Below, piece after piece: positions 8,411 to 17,762 of a stretch of DNA of 64,000 nt. Location: contig NZ_CM001792.1 of the NCBI RefSeq assembly GCF_000340475.1, forward strand, positions 1,138,659 through 1,202,658, given 5' to 3'. The notes beneath the pieces were generated by a model. It did not search any database. It had not been told where the DNA came from and worked only from the letters and a program-made list of their open reading frames with translations. How positions within the stretch are numbered: position 1 is the stretch's first letter; each line of letters begins with the position of its first letter. The position numbers were made by a program, and so were the translations under genes. The DNA is from Oceanobacillus kimchii X50. GTDB lineage: Bacteria > Bacillota > Bacilli > Bacillales > Amphibacillaceae.

Positions 8411-8980
8411 ATGAAATTGCGTATATTTGCGGTTATGGCTTTACTTTTTGTGCTTGTTGCTTGTCAAAATGCAGAAGAAAATTCAATGGATAATAATATG
8501 GACGAAGGTAATGTGGAGCCGACCCGTTATGACAACAATTCTAATTTAGGTCAAGAAATGGTTGATAAAAACAATTCGATGCAACGTGATGCAGATCAAA
8601 ATCAAAACACAAAATATGATGTTTCAGAGGAAGCTGCAGAAAAAATTTCTAACCAAGTAGAAGGAATTGAAGATGCATATGTATTAACTACTGATAATAA
8701 TGCATATGTTGGAGCACATTTAAATCAAGACAATAACAACGAAAACAATGGTCAATCTGAACAAGCAGGAGACAATGTATCGGATGAAACAAAGCAACAA
8801 ATTGCTGATATTGTTCGTTCTGTTGATAACTCCATTGAAAATGTTTATGTTACAACAAATCCAGATTTTATGGATTTAACTGATCGCTATATCAATGATC
8901 TAGATGAAGGCCGTCCGATAGAAGGATTTTTTGATCAATTTGGAAATATGATTGAGCGTATTTTCCCGAATAACCGATAA
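8411..8980 (+). CDS. YhcN/YlaJ-family sporulation lipoprotein
   Basis: A lipoprotein signal (MKLRIFAVMALLFVLVAC, lipobox LVAC, lipidated Cys18) precedes an Asn/Asp-rich linker. The YhcN/YlaJ domain follows: it recognises the pattern ISNQVEGIEDAYVLTTDNNAYVGA and the second half DIVRSVDNSIENVYVTTNPD. Members sit at the inner spore membrane and influence spore outgrowth in B. subtilis. The 189-aa length is normal. Ribosome site AAGGAGG. It is followed by a strong terminator, so it is monocistronic. The molecular role is unknown. Confidence 0.85.
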   Translation: MKLRIFAVMALLFVLVACQNAEENSMDNNMDEGNVEPTRYDNNSNLGQEMVDKNNSMQRDADQNQNTKYDVSEEAAEKISNQVEGIEDAYVLTTDNNAYVGAHLNQDNNNENNGQSEQAGDNVSDETKQQIADIVRSVDNSIENVYVTTNPDFMDLTDRYINDLDEGRPIEGFFDQFGNMIERIFPNNR

Positions 8981-9000
8981 ATTTTATAGTTTGTTTTGTA

Positions 9001-9045
9001 ACTGTCGAGAGGAAGACCAAACGGTCAAACTCTCGACAGTTTTTT
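9001..9045 (+). terminator. Rho-independent terminator
   Basis: ACTGTCGAGAG at 9001-9011 pairs with CTCTCGACAGT, followed by T6. It ends the lipoprotein gene. Confidence 0.85.
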
Positions 9046-9092
9046 ATTTACAGGAAAATTAAATTTCCTTTTCTTTTATGATACACATATGA

Positions 9093-9146
9093 TATAGTGT
9101 AGACATATAATTCTTAGTATCCAAAGTATATTACTTGGAATTAATA
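9093..9146 (+). promoter_or_regulatory. Promoter and CymR-like operator of the yrrT-luxS-mccAB operon
   Basis: A -10-like TATAGT (9093-9098) has only a weak -35. Just downstream is a dyad: TAATTCTTAGTA (9108-9119) and TACTTGGAATTA (9132-9143), 10 of 12 bases symmetric with a 12-base spacer. Its GGAATT core resembles sites of CymR, the cysteine repressor that controls the orthologous B. subtilis operon. The site would lie over or just after the start of transcription. Confidence 0.4.
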
Positions 9147-9167
9147 TAAATGGAGAGGAAACCATCA

Positions 9168-9809
9168 ATGGGTAGAGAATTTATTGATATTTTTGAGGAT
9201 TGGGCACCTTTATATGACGACAGTGTAACCGGAAAAGATGCACAATATGAAAAGGTATTTGAGCATTATGATCAAATTCTTTCAGAAGTAGTAGAAAAAA
9301 GCCTAGATAAGGTACTGGAGTTCGGTGTAGGCACTGGGAATTTAACAAACCAATTACTCAAAGAGGGAAAGAGTGTAATTGGAATTGAACCATCTAGTGC
9401 AATGAGGAAAATTGCTCAAAAGAAAATTCCAGATATTACAATCTTGGATGGAGATTTTATTAATTTCCCGAAATTGACAATGCCAATAAATAGTATTGTT
9501 AGCACATATGCATTTCACCATTTGACAGATGAGGAAAAAAAACAAGCAATTAAACAATTTCATGAAGTACTACAACCAAAAGGTATGGTTGTATTTGGAG
9601 ATACGATGTTTGAAACAATAGAAGCGAAACAAAAACAAATTGATATAGCAAGAAAAAAAGGTTTTAAAGCGTTAGCTGAGGATTTAGAGCGGGAATATTA
9701 TCCAATTATTGAAACAGTCCGGAATGCTTTTGAAAAGTACAATTTTCATGTATCATTTAAACAGATGAATGATTTTGTGTGGATAATTAGCGCAATAAAA
9801 ATAGCATGA
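9168..9809 (+). CDS. yrrT: SAM-dependent methyltransferase YrrT
   Basis: Class I S-adenosylmethionine methyltransferase, 213 aa. The glycine-rich motif I is VLEFGVGTGNLTNQLL, followed by IGIEPSSAMR and the family-specific YAFHHLTDEEKKQAI. It closely resembles B. subtilis YrrT, whose substrate is unknown and which leads the methionine-to-cysteine operon. ATG 9168 (MGREF) is preferred over ATG 9150: GGAGAGGA lies nine bases ahead and the B. subtilis protein starts with the same residues. It presumably supplies or handles S-adenosylhomocysteine at the head of the recycling pathway. Confidence 0.88.
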   Translation: MGREFIDIFEDWAPLYDDSVTGKDAQYEKVFEHYDQILSEVVEKSLDKVLEFGVGTGNLTNQLLKEGKSVIGIEPSSAMRKIAQKKIPDITILDGDFINFPKLTMPINSIVSTYAFHHLTDEEKKQAIKQFHEVLQPKGMVVFGDTMFETIEAKQKQIDIARKKGFKALAEDLEREYYPIIETVRNAFEKYNFHVSFKQMNDFVWIISAIKIA

Positions 9810-9824
9810 AGGAGAGATATATCA

Positions 9825-10286
9825 ATGTCTAAAAAAATGAATGTAGAAAGTTTTAATCTTGATCATACAAAAGTAAAGGCGCCCTATGTAAGATTAGTTG
9901 GAGTTACTGAAGGTGCAAATGGTGACAAAGTACACAAGTATGATATTCGTTTTAAACAACCAAATAAAGAACACATGGAAATGCCAGGTCTCCATTCTTT
10001 AGAACATCTAATGGCAGAAAATATTCGTAATCATTCTGATGCAGTTCTTGATATTGGACCAATGGGATGTCAGACAGGATTTTATCTATCATTACTCAAT
10101 CACGAGGATTATGAAGATGTTCTTGCAATGATTGAGAAAACTCTAGAAGACGTTTTACAGGCAACTGAAGTACCAGCATGTAACGAAGTTCAGTGCGGAT
10201 GGGCAGCAAACCATAGCCTTGAAGGTGCTCAGCAAATTGCAAAAGAAATGTTAAACGAAAAAACAGGTTGGTCAGAAGTATTTTAA
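9825..10286 (+). CDS. luxS: S-ribosylhomocysteine lyase LuxS
   Basis: Converts S-ribosylhomocysteine to homocysteine plus DPD, the precursor of autoinducer-2. All key residues are visible: metal ligands His57 and His61 in HSLEH and Cys124 in EVQCGW, Glu60, and catalytic Cys82 in MGCQTG. Length is 153 aa, as usual. In B. subtilis luxS is elsewhere and the yrrT operon carries mtnN instead. Here LuxS feeds homocysteine straight into MccA and MccB. A good GGAGAGA ribosome site precedes it; 15 bases separate it from yrrT. Confidence 0.95.
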   Translation: MSKKMNVESFNLDHTKVKAPYVRLVGVTEGANGDKVHKYDIRFKQPNKEHMEMPGLHSLEHLMAENIRNHSDAVLDIGPMGCQTGFYLSLLNHEDYEDVLAMIEKTLEDVLQATEVPACNEVQCGWAANHSLEGAQQIAKEMLNEKTGWSEVF

Positions 10287-10339
10287 TGAAATAAAATCCT
10301 CATTGTACTCTTTCTCTCCAAGGTAGGAGTGACAATTCA

Positions 10340-11269
10340 TTGGCAATATATGAATCGATTCAACAATTGATTGGCAATACACCTTTATTAAAAATTAATG
10401 AGATGGACATTCCAAATAATGTTCATCTCTATGCAAAATTAGAGTTTTTAAATCCTGGCGGTAGTGTGAAAGATCGATTAGGACAATATTTAATTGATAA
10501 AGCTTGGGAAAAAGGCTTCCTTAAGGAAGGAAGTACAATAATCGAACCAACAGCTGGAAATACTGGTATCGGTTTAGCTTTAGCTGCTAGAAAGAAACAA
10601 TTATCAATTATTTTTTGTGTGCCTGAGCAATTTAGTGTCGAAAAGCAACAAATCATGAAAGCATTAGGGGCAACCATAGTCCATACTCCAAAAGAAAAAG
10701 GGATGATAGGTGCCATAGAAAAAGCGGAGCAATTAGTAGATGAAATACCAAATAGTTATTCTCCCCAACAGTTTTCCAATAAATTTAATCCAATGACTTA
10801 TTATGAGACCATGGCGCCGGAAATTTGGAATGATTTACAAGGTAATATTGATATTTTTGTAGCGGGTGCAGGATCTGGAGGTACATTTACAGGGGTTGCG
10901 AGATATTTTAAAGAAAGAAAGAATTCGATTCATAATGTTATCGTTGAGCCTTTTGGATCGATTTTAGGTGGAGCAAAAGCTGGTCCACATTTGACTGAAG
11001 GAATTGGAATGGAATTTATTCCTGAGTACATGAATCAAACTTTAATGGATGAAGTACAAACTATTCCCGATAAAGAAGCTTTCTTGATGGTTGAAGAACT
11101 TGCTAGAAAAGAAGGATTATTAGTGGGTAGTTCTTCTGGATCCGCAATGGTAGCTGCTTTAAACAAAGCAAAAGAAGCAACATCAGGAACGACAATTGTT
11201 ACCATTCTTCCTGATGGAAGTGATCGTTATTTAAGTAAACAGATTTATAATGTGTCAAAGCAATTATAA
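10340..11269 (+). CDS. mccA: Cystathionine beta-synthase / O-acetylserine-dependent MccA
   Basis: PLP-dependent fold-type II enzyme of the cysteine synthase family that condenses O-acetylserine with homocysteine to give cystathionine. The PLP lysine is Lys44 in GGSVKDR. The substrate loop PTAGNTGIGLALAA and the phosphate-binding GAGSGGTFTG are intact. The operon partner MccB and the absence of regulatory CBS domains favour MccA over a plain cysteine synthase. The start is TTG 10340, with AGGTAGGAG about ten bases upstream, giving MAIYESIQQLIGNTPLL. It lies 53 bases after luxS with no terminator between. Confidence 0.88.
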   Translation: MAIYESIQQLIGNTPLLKINEMDIPNNVHLYAKLEFLNPGGSVKDRLGQYLIDKAWEKGFLKEGSTIIEPTAGNTGIGLALAARKKQLSIIFCVPEQFSVEKQQIMKALGATIVHTPKEKGMIGAIEKAEQLVDEIPNSYSPQQFSNKFNPMTYYETMAPEIWNDLQGNIDIFVAGAGSGGTFTGVARYFKERKNSIHNVIVEPFGSILGGAKAGPHLTEGIGMEFIPEYMNQTLMDEVQTIPDKEAFLMVEELARKEGLLVGSSSGSAMVAALNKAKEATSGTTIVTILPDGSDRYLSKQIYNVSKQL

Positions 11270-11283
11270 AGGAGTTTAGAGAA

Positions 11284-12417
11284 ATGAGAGATAAGACGAA
11301 AATGATACATGGTGGAGTTACTTCAGATGAACGAACTGGAGCAGTAAGTGTCCCAATTTATCAAGTAAGCACATATAAACAAGATGGTCCAGGCGAACAC
11401 CGTGGTTATGAGTATTCCCGTACAGGCAATCCTACCAGATATGCACTTGAAACAGTAATTGCTGAATTAGAAGAAGGAAATGCAGGCTTTGCATTTGGTT
11501 CAGGAATGGCTGGAATTACTTCTATTATGATGTTGTTGGAATCTGGAGATCATGTCATAATGACAGATGATGTCTATGGCGGATCTTACCGATTAATGAC
11601 GAAGGTATTAAATCAGTATAATATAGAGCATACTTTTATTGATACGAGTTCTGATGAATCTGTTATCAACGCAATTAAACCAAATACAAAAGCGATTTAT
11701 ATAGAAACACCAACAAATCCATTGTTGAAAATTACAGATATTAAAGAAATGTCAACGATTGCACAAAAACATAATCTTCTACTAATTGTAGATAACACCT
11801 TCGCAACTCCATATTGGCAAAAACCATTAACATTAGGTGCGGATATCGTATTGCATAGTGCTACAAAGTATATTGGTGGGCATAGTGATGTTGTTGCAGG
11901 ATTAGTTGCAGTAAACTCTAAAGACTTAGCGGAGCGTATCCATTTTATACAAAACTCAGTTGGAGCAGTACTTGGTCCACAAGATTCATGGCTCTTACTA
12001 CGTGGGATTAAAACATTAGCAATTCGTATGGAAGCTATTGAGCGAAATACAAAAAAACTTATTGCATATTTAGAACAGAATCCAAAAGTAGAAAAAATAT
12101 ATTATCCTGGATTAGAAAATCATCCGGGACATCAAATTGCTAAACAACAAGCAGCAGGGTTTGGTGGAATGGTTTCAGTCGATGTAGGAAGTGGAGAACT
12201 TGCAGATAAAATTTTAAGTAAAGTAGAATTTTTTACACTTGCAGAAAGTCTTGGTGCAATTGAAAGTTTAATATCCATACCTGCAAAAATGACACATGCC
12301 TCTATTCCTTCTGATCGTAGAAAAGAATTAGGTATCACAGATGGGCTTATTCGTTTATCGATTGGTATTGAAGATATAGATGACCTTATTGAAGATTTAG
12401 AAAATGCGATGCAATAA
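11284..12417 (+). CDS. mccB: Cystathionine gamma-lyase / homocysteine gamma-lyase MccB
   Basis: PLP fold-type I enzyme of the Cys/Met metabolism family. It cleaves cystathionine to cysteine, 2-oxobutyrate and ammonia, finishing the reverse transsulfuration route. The PLP lysine is Lys195 in HSATKYIGGHSD; the YEYSRTGNPTR motif contributed by the neighbouring subunit is at residues 42-52. Length 377 aa is usual. It begins 15 bases after mccA and is closed by a strong terminator, so yrrT-luxS-mccA-mccB form one unit. Confidence 0.92.
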   Translation: MRDKTKMIHGGVTSDERTGAVSVPIYQVSTYKQDGPGEHRGYEYSRTGNPTRYALETVIAELEEGNAGFAFGSGMAGITSIMMLLESGDHVIMTDDVYGGSYRLMTKVLNQYNIEHTFIDTSSDESVINAIKPNTKAIYIETPTNPLLKITDIKEMSTIAQKHNLLLIVDNTFATPYWQKPLTLGADIVLHSATKYIGGHSDVVAGLVAVNSKDLAERIHFIQNSVGAVLGPQDSWLLLRGIKTLAIRMEAIERNTKKLIAYLEQNPKVEKIYYPGLENHPGHQIAKQQAAGFGGMVSVDVGSGELADKILSKVEFFTLAESLGAIESLISIPAKMTHASIPSDRRKELGITDGLIRLSIGIEDIDDLIEDLENAMQ

Positions 12418-12428
12418 GTAAATTACAG

Positions 12429-12460
12429 GACTATTTCCGTTTAGGGAATAGTCTTTTTTT
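12429..12460 (+). terminator. Terminator of the yrrT-luxS-mccAB operon
   Basis: A perfect 10-bp stem (12429-12438 with 12444-12453), five-base loop and T7. Confidence 0.9.
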
Positions 12461-12489
12461 GTAAATAAAATTAAGATATGAAATTTTGG

Positions 12490-12590
12490 AGGGAGGTCTA
12501 AGCTTGCCCCCCAATGCATAAGCATCCAGAGGCAACCAGTAGCCATAGGATAAGAGCATGTTTGTGAAGCGTTTTTTCAACACCTATTTA
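12490..12590. repeat. Degenerate REP-like repeat (GCATCC family), copy 2
   Basis: The CCCCAATGCATAAGCATCC hairpin, then AGAGGC and a second weak hairpin, mirrors the better copy at 48248-48340. The rest of the 353-base gap before the dipeptidase shows no gene. A TATAAT at 12713-12718 with a weak -35 (TAGAAA, 17 bases upstream) is the likely dipeptidase promoter. Confidence 0.45.
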
Positions 12591-12770
12591 TTCGGATTTA
12601 TACTTTTGCCCCACCTTAAAAAACAGGAGCGTACTGACTATTTTTCATTAAACATACTTGGGTTTCGTTCTTTTTAGGTCAAGTGATGCTAGAAACAATT
12701 CATTGGTTGTACTATAATCATTGTAATACGAAGTTTGTTTTATTATGTAGATAATTGAGGAGGTAATAGT

Positions 12771-14132
12771 ATGAGTGAAAAAGCATTAACCTATTTACAA
12801 GAACATCGAGAGGATATGTTAAGCAAGTTATATCGCTTTTTGTCTATACCAAGCGTAAGTACAGACTCGAAACATAAACAGGATATTAACAAAGCAGCTG
12901 ATTTTCTAATTACATACTTAGAAGAACTATCATTTACAAATATTGAAAAAGTAGAAACAGATGGACACCCTCTCGTATATGGTGAATATGTGGGAGCAGG
13001 AGAAGATGCACCAACTGTATTATTATATGGGCATTATGATGTTCAACCTGTTGATCCAATCGAATTATGGGATAGTGAACCTTTTAATCCAGAAGTGAGA
13101 GATGGACGTATTTATGCTCGAGGATCTAGTGATGATAAAGGCCAGGTGTTTATGCATCTCGCTGTATTTGAAGCGTTTTTAAAGACAGAAGGAAAACTTC
13201 CGGTTAATGTCAAAGTTTGTATTGAAGGAGAAGAGGAGATCGGTAGTGAAAATTTATATGATCTTCTGCAAGAAAATAAAGAGAAGTTTAAGTCGGATTT
13301 TGCAGTTATCTCTGATTCCGGAATGGCAGAAAAAAATCAACCAACCATTTTGTATGGTTTAAAAGGCTTTACTGGTATTGAAATTAAAGTAACTGGACCA
13401 GATCATGATTTACATTCTGGAATGTACGGTGGAGCTGTTAGAAATCCGATTATGGCTTTAAGTCATATCTTATCGTCTTTAAAAGATAAAGACGAGGTGA
13501 TAACAGTAGATGGTTTTTATGATGATGTTGAAGGACTTTCAGATGAAGAACGTAAATTAATGGAAAAGGCACCAGGAGAAGACTTTATTCAAGCAACAGG
13601 TATACCTGAAATTGCATCAGAAAAGGGATATACAGCTAAGGAACATACAATGGGTAGACCGACCTTAGAAGTGAATGGTATTTATGGAGGCTATCAAGGA
13701 GAAGGTACCAAGACTATTATTCCATCAACTGCCACTGCAAAAATTACTTGTAGATTAGTTCCAGGGCAAGATCCTGTAGATATACAGGAAAAATTAGTCA
13801 ACCATGTAAATAAATATTCTCCTTCAGGTGTTACCGTAGAAGTAAAGAAAGAAAAACTTTCTGCTAAAGCTTATAAGGTGGAGCCGACACATCCATTGAT
13901 ACAAAAAGCAGCCAAAAGTTATGCAAAAGCATTTAAAAAAGATACGGTATTCTTACGCATGGGTGGATCAATTCCTGTAGTAGAGTGGCTTGAATCCATT
14001 TATCAATTTCCTATCGTATTATTAGGTTTCGGTACACCTGAAGATCGTTTGCACTCACCAAACGAAAGTTTTCCATTGGATAGTTTTGATAAAGGTATGG
14101 AGACGCTTGTATATTATTGGAGTGAAATGTAA
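12771..14132 (+). CDS. M20-family metallodipeptidase
   Basis: Cytosolic zinc peptidase of the M20 family, 453 aa. Metal and catalytic residues are seen in YGHYDVQPVD (His88, Asp90), SSDDKGQ (Asp121/122) and GEEEIGS (Glu154-156). The second catalytic histidine lies in the dimerisation domain, in LHSGMYGG. It resembles the CNDP-like dipeptidases rather than PepV. It probably releases amino acids from imported dipeptides. AGGAGG ribosome site; no terminator is obvious before the reductase 60 bases downstream, so read-through is possible. Confidence 0.85.
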   Translation: MSEKALTYLQEHREDMLSKLYRFLSIPSVSTDSKHKQDINKAADFLITYLEELSFTNIEKVETDGHPLVYGEYVGAGEDAPTVLLYGHYDVQPVDPIELWDSEPFNPEVRDGRIYARGSSDDKGQVFMHLAVFEAFLKTEGKLPVNVKVCIEGEEEIGSENLYDLLQENKEKFKSDFAVISDSGMAEKNQPTILYGLKGFTGIEIKVTGPDHDLHSGMYGGAVRNPIMALSHILSSLKDKDEVITVDGFYDDVEGLSDEERKLMEKAPGEDFIQATGIPEIASEKGYTAKEHTMGRPTLEVNGIYGGYQGEGTKTIIPSTATAKITCRLVPGQDPVDIQEKLVNHVNKYSPSGVTVEVKKEKLSAKAYKVEPTHPLIQKAAKSYAKAFKKDTVFLRMGGSIPVVEWLESIYQFPIVLLGFGTPEDRLHSPNESFPLDSFDKGMETLVYYWSEM

Positions 14133-14192
14133 TTAAAAAAAGGATAGATTACAAAACGAAAAATATAAAGTTTACTTAAGGAGGGGTCACGT

Positions 14193-14948
14193 ATGAAAAC
14201 AGCAATAGTTACAGGAGTTTCAAAAGGATTTGGAGAATCAATTGCGAAGCTGTATTTAGAATCAGGTGTAATGGTTATTGGTGTATCTCGAACAGATAAC
14301 AAGGCCTTATATTCAATAGCTGAAAATAATAATACAGAATTTCATCACGTAGCTTGTGATTTATCGGATATAAGTGAATATGATTCAACCTTTAACAAGA
14401 TGGATGAAATTCTTTTTCAAGATGATGTAGACACGATATATTTAGTGAATAATGCAGGTATTGTTGATCCAATAGAACAAGCGAAAAACATTAAAAATGT
14501 TGCATTACAAAAGCATTTACAGGTGAATTCATTCGCTCCAATGGCCTTCACAAATTATTATTTAAAAAAAGCTGAGGAGCATGAAGTAACGCTAATTACT
14601 GCAATCGTAACTTCTGGAGCGGCACAAAAGCCCAAATTTGGATGGAGTGCTTACTGTTCTTCTAAGGCAAGTATGAACATGTATACAGAAACGGTCGCTC
14701 TAGAACAAGATGAAGAGCAGACTGGGCATAAAATTATTGCTTTTAGTCCTGGAGTAATGGATACGAATATGCAAGAAACAATACGTTCTAGCTCAAAAGA
14801 GGCTTTTAAAGATGTGGAAGATTTCAAAGGATTAAAGGATAATAATTTATTGAAGGACACAGATTTAATTGCAGGTGTGCTCATCGATATTATGACAGAT
14901 GAGAAAATAAAAAATGGAAAAATCTATGATGTAAAAGATTACATCTAA
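14193..14948 (+). CDS. Short-chain dehydrogenase, YueD-like (benzil reductase type)
   Basis: NADP(H)-binding Rossmann protein of the SDR family, 251 aa. The TGVSKGFG cofactor loop is at residues 7-14, NNAG near 88-91, and catalytic Tyr154 and Lys158 in YCSSK. The preceding segment LITAIVTSGAAQKPKFGW and the tail pattern match YueD, described in Bacillus as an (S)-benzoin-forming benzil reductase with sepiapterin-reductase similarity. The physiological substrate is unknown. GGAGGGG ribosome site eight bases ahead. Confidence 0.8.
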   Translation: MKTAIVTGVSKGFGESIAKLYLESGVMVIGVSRTDNKALYSIAENNNTEFHHVACDLSDISEYDSTFNKMDEILFQDDVDTIYLVNNAGIVDPIEQAKNIKNVALQKHLQVNSFAPMAFTNYYLKKAEEHEVTLITAIVTSGAAQKPKFGWSAYCSSKASMNMYTETVALEQDEEQTGHKIIAFSPGVMDTNMQETIRSSSKEAFKDVEDFKGLKDNNLLKDTDLIAGVLIDIMTDEKIKNGKIYDVKDYI

Positions 14949-15047
14949 GAAATTTATCTATGGAAAATAAAAAAATGGTTATTCGCCCTCCCAAAATTGA
15001 TGAATTCGCATAAAGTAAATTAGATTCATATAGAGGAGGTAACAAAC

Positions 15048-15191
15048 ATGGGTAAAGAACATGGTGAAAACTTTGGCTCCGCTGGCTTTGCTTTGCTAGT
15101 AGTGCTATTTATCTTACTTGTCATCATAGGAACTGCGTACTCTAATGGAGGCAATGGCGGTGGCTATTGTGGTGGCGGCTACGGCTGGTAG
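15048..15191 (+). CDS. Small YjcZ-family (sporulation) peptide, 47 aa
   Basis: Too short for ordinary gene calling. It opens with MGKEHGENFGSAGFALLVV, continues with one hydrophobic helix (residues 14-30) and ends in a Gly/Tyr tail (GGNGGGYCGGGYGW). The hydrophobic-plus-glycine layout is that of YjcZ/YczN-type spore-associated peptides common in Bacillaceae. A perfect AGGAGGT ribosome site lies seven bases before the ATG, and a terminator lies just downstream. Its role is unknown; membrane or spore-coat localisation is expected. Confidence 0.8.
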   Translation: MGKEHGENFGSAGFALLVVLFILLVIIGTAYSNGGNGGGYCGGGYGW

Positions 15192-15229
15192 TCAATAATT
15201 TTTAAAAACTTTAAAAACGACGAAATCTA

Positions 15230-15261
15230 AAAAAGCTTGTAGCAAACGCTACAAGCTTTTT
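15230..15261. terminator. Bidirectional terminator, yjcZ-like gene / ABC permease
   Basis: A perfect 14-bp stem (15230-15243 with 15248-15261), AAAC loop, T-runs on both strands. Confidence 0.9.
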
Positions 15262-15262
15262 A

Positions 15263-16906
15263 TTAGAAATTAATTTCTTGAAATACATTTTGATTGATTC
15301 TTTTATACATATACCGATGAGCTAAAAATATTCCTATTGATATGACAGCGAAAAGAATAACGGCTAGGAGATAAACATTTGATACTTCGATATTCCATAG
15401 TATTATGATAATCAAACCAAAAATAACAACTTGCATAAGAAATCCAAAAAACGGAACAAATCGATTTTTAAATAATTCTTGTTCATCTGTCCAATTTAAT
15501 TTTGGTTGGTTCATATCGAGTATGAGTCCAATACAACTAGAAAACCAATTAATTGCAAGGAATAATCCCCCCCATAAGATAAGTACCGTTATTGGGAGTC
15601 CTATAACAATACCAATAATGAATAGTAATATCATTGGTAATAGACCTATTATCCAAGAGACAATCAATTTACTATGAATAACTTGTTTGTGATTAAGTGG
15701 AAGAAATAAATTAGCTTTCCACGTTTTTCCTTCTCTAGAAATAGCTGTTGCAGCAGTCATATTGATGCTTACCATAAAAACGGTAACGATAAACAGTAAT
15801 AACAGTACTTTTTTTTCTGGTACTGAACCTGTAATTTCTCCTGCTATACCACTTCCAAAATCCAAAAAGAAAATCACCAATAAAAATACTGGCATGAATA
15901 AAGATTGGACGACACATTGGGTAAGGAAAGTCGGTGTTCGTAAGAGAATACGTAAATCCTTTTTAATATAGGATTGCCAAATCGGTTGAGAAGCAATGGA
16001 TCTATCTAATGCTTTATCAGACATTTTTCCACTACTACCTCCACTCATCCCAAGGACACCTTTTAAATATAATTTTTGACCCAGAAATGCAAATAGCATG
16101 ATTGCTAATCCACTTAGTATTATCATTAACAATATGAAAAGAAAACCATTTATTGATTCTGCTTGATGTAAGCTATTCGCTGAAAACCATGCTGGTGGAT
16201 AGAAATATGTAATCCATTGTAATAAGCCTTCTTGTTCTTGCATTGTTTGGCTAATGGACTCCATTAATTTAGATTCATCAGTATTGAGTCGTACTACCAC
16301 ATTTATTAAAATAATAGCAGTAAGTGAGAATACACCTGCAAATATTTTTGAGCGGTCCTTATTTTTAGCGATATTTACATAACGCATGACAAACATTAAA
16401 ATCACAGAAGCAATTACAAAAGGAATTACTGGCAATAGAATGAATAAAAGGATTCCATAAATATAATAAAGTATTGAGCCATTACTAATATTCCCGTAAA
16501 TAATCATCATGGGTAAGTAGGTAATCCCTGATAATAAGTATGAGTAAATAAAAGGACTTGCTGCTTTTCCTAATAAAATTTGATATGGATGTAAAGGAAA
16601 AGGAATGTACGCTTCTACATCATCTGCAAAATAAAAAGCGGTTAATACAGAAACAATACAAGTAATAAATAGGACAATACTCATGCCGATGAACAGTAAA
16701 CCTAGTATCATTGATTGCTGTTGTAAAGGCGCAAACACGTTATAAATGGCACTAATTAAATTATTATATAGTGTGAAAATTATTCCGAGAAATGGAATGA
16801 AAAATAATCCGGCTACGATATATAGCCATGCATAGTTATTTTTGCCCGTGGAAGTGTATTGCATCTTTAGCATAATACGTATGACTTTCCATGTCTTACT
16901 CATCAT
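15263..16906 (-). CDS. ABC-2 type transporter permease
   Basis: A 547-aa integral membrane protein with about 12 hydrophobic segments in two halves, split by a soluble linker (about residues 290-320, SGGSSGKMSDKALDRS). It overlaps the upstream ATPase gene by 11 bases, so they form a dedicated exporter pair. The architecture resembles the B. subtilis YthPQ-type and other 'permease plus NatA-like ATPase' systems of unknown substrate. No accessory or peptide gene next door hints at a cargo. The start is one of two adjacent ATG codons, with TTGGAG upstream. Confidence 0.75.
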   Translation of the reverse strand: MMSKTWKVIRIMLKMQYTSTGKNNYAWLYIVAGLFFIPFLGIIFTLYNNLISAIYNVFAPLQQQSMILGLLFIGMSIVLFITCIVSVLTAFYFADDVEAYIPFPLHPYQILLGKAASPFIYSYLLSGITYLPMMIIYGNISNGSILYYIYGILLFILLPVIPFVIASVILMFVMRYVNIAKNKDRSKIFAGVFSLTAIILINVVVRLNTDESKLMESISQTMQEQEGLLQWITYFYPPAWFSANSLHQAESINGFLFILLMIILSGLAIMLFAFLGQKLYLKGVLGMSGGSSGKMSDKALDRSIASQPIWQSYIKKDLRILLRTPTFLTQCVVQSLFMPVFLLVIFFLDFGSGIAGEITGSVPEKKVLLLLFIVTVFMVSINMTAATAISREGKTWKANLFLPLNHKQVIHSKLIVSWIIGLLPMILLFIIGIVIGLPITVLILWGGLFLAINWFSSCIGLILDMNQPKLNWTDEQELFKNRFVPFFGFLMQVVIFGLIIIILWNIEVSNVYLLAVILFAVISIGIFLAHRYMYKRINQNVFQEINF

Positions 16907-17618
16907 TGGTCAACTCCAAGAATACATTTTCAAGCGATTGATCTGTTGCATATTCTTTTTGAAGTTGTTCCATCGTCCCATAAAAAATAAGTTTACCTTT
17001 ATTAATAATTGCAACTTCATCACATAATTGTTCAACTACTTCAAGTCCGTGGCTAGAAAAAAAGACTGTATTGCCTTTATCAGCGTGTTCTCGCATCATA
17101 AGTTTTAAAGAATGAGAAGATTTAGGGTCTAATCCGGTTAAAGGCTCATCAAGAATCCAAATATCTGGATCATGTAATAGTACACCCGTTACCATTATTT
17201 TTTGACGCATACCATGAGAATAGCTTTGTATGTAATTTCCTAACGCATCGTGAATAGAAAATTGTTTGGTAAAGTATTCAATTCTCTCTTTTCTTATATC
17301 AGCCGGTATTTCATAAATATCTGCTATAAAATTTAAATATTCCATTCCTTTTAATCTAAGGAACATATCAGAACGATCTGGAACTAACCCGAATATTTTT
17401 TTTGCTTCTAGTGGTTGTTTTTCAATATCAAGTCCATTTAAAGTAATGGAGCCAGAATCAATTGGTAAAATCCCTGTCATCATATTAATGGTGGTGGATT
17501 TTCCAGCGCCATTTGGTCCTAAGAAACCAATGATTTTACCATTAGGAATTGTCAAATTTAAATTTTGGATGGCTGTCTTACCCTCAAATTCTTTTGTAAC
17601 ATGGTTTATTTCTATCAA
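16896..17618 (-). CDS. ABC transporter ATP-binding protein
   Basis: A 240-aa ATPase. Walker A is GPNGAGKST (about residues 36-44), Q-loop region LVPDRSDMF, signature SHGMRQK (replacing LSGGQ, common in ABC-2 exporters), Walker B WILDEPLTGLD and H-loop SSHGLEV. The chosen start is TTG 17618 (LIEINHVTKEF, read as Met), because GAGGGA lies six bases upstream and the family begins there. The longer frame from ATG 17714 adds 32 unrelated residues. It partners the overlapping permease; substrate unknown. Confidence 0.82.
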   Translation of the reverse strand: MIEINHVTKEFEGKTAIQNLNLTIPNGKIIGFLGPNGAGKSTTINMMTGILPIDSGSITLNGLDIEKQPLEAKKIFGLVPDRSDMFLRLKGMEYLNFIADIYEIPADIRKERIEYFTKQFSIHDALGNYIQSYSHGMRQKIMVTGVLLHDPDIWILDEPLTGLDPKSSHSLKLMMREHADKGNTVFFSSHGLEVVEQLCDEVAIINKGKLIFYGTMEQLQKEYATDQSLENVFLELTNDE

Positions 17619-17762
17619 TGTGTTCCCTCGCTTTCCATAAGTCTGTATTACTGTTCGAAAAAAAATACATATGTTAAAATTTACATTGGAATAACCAACG
17701 AATGAACTATGCATAGTATTAGTATAACGTACTTAAAGATAGAATTGGAGAGGGAGAGATTA

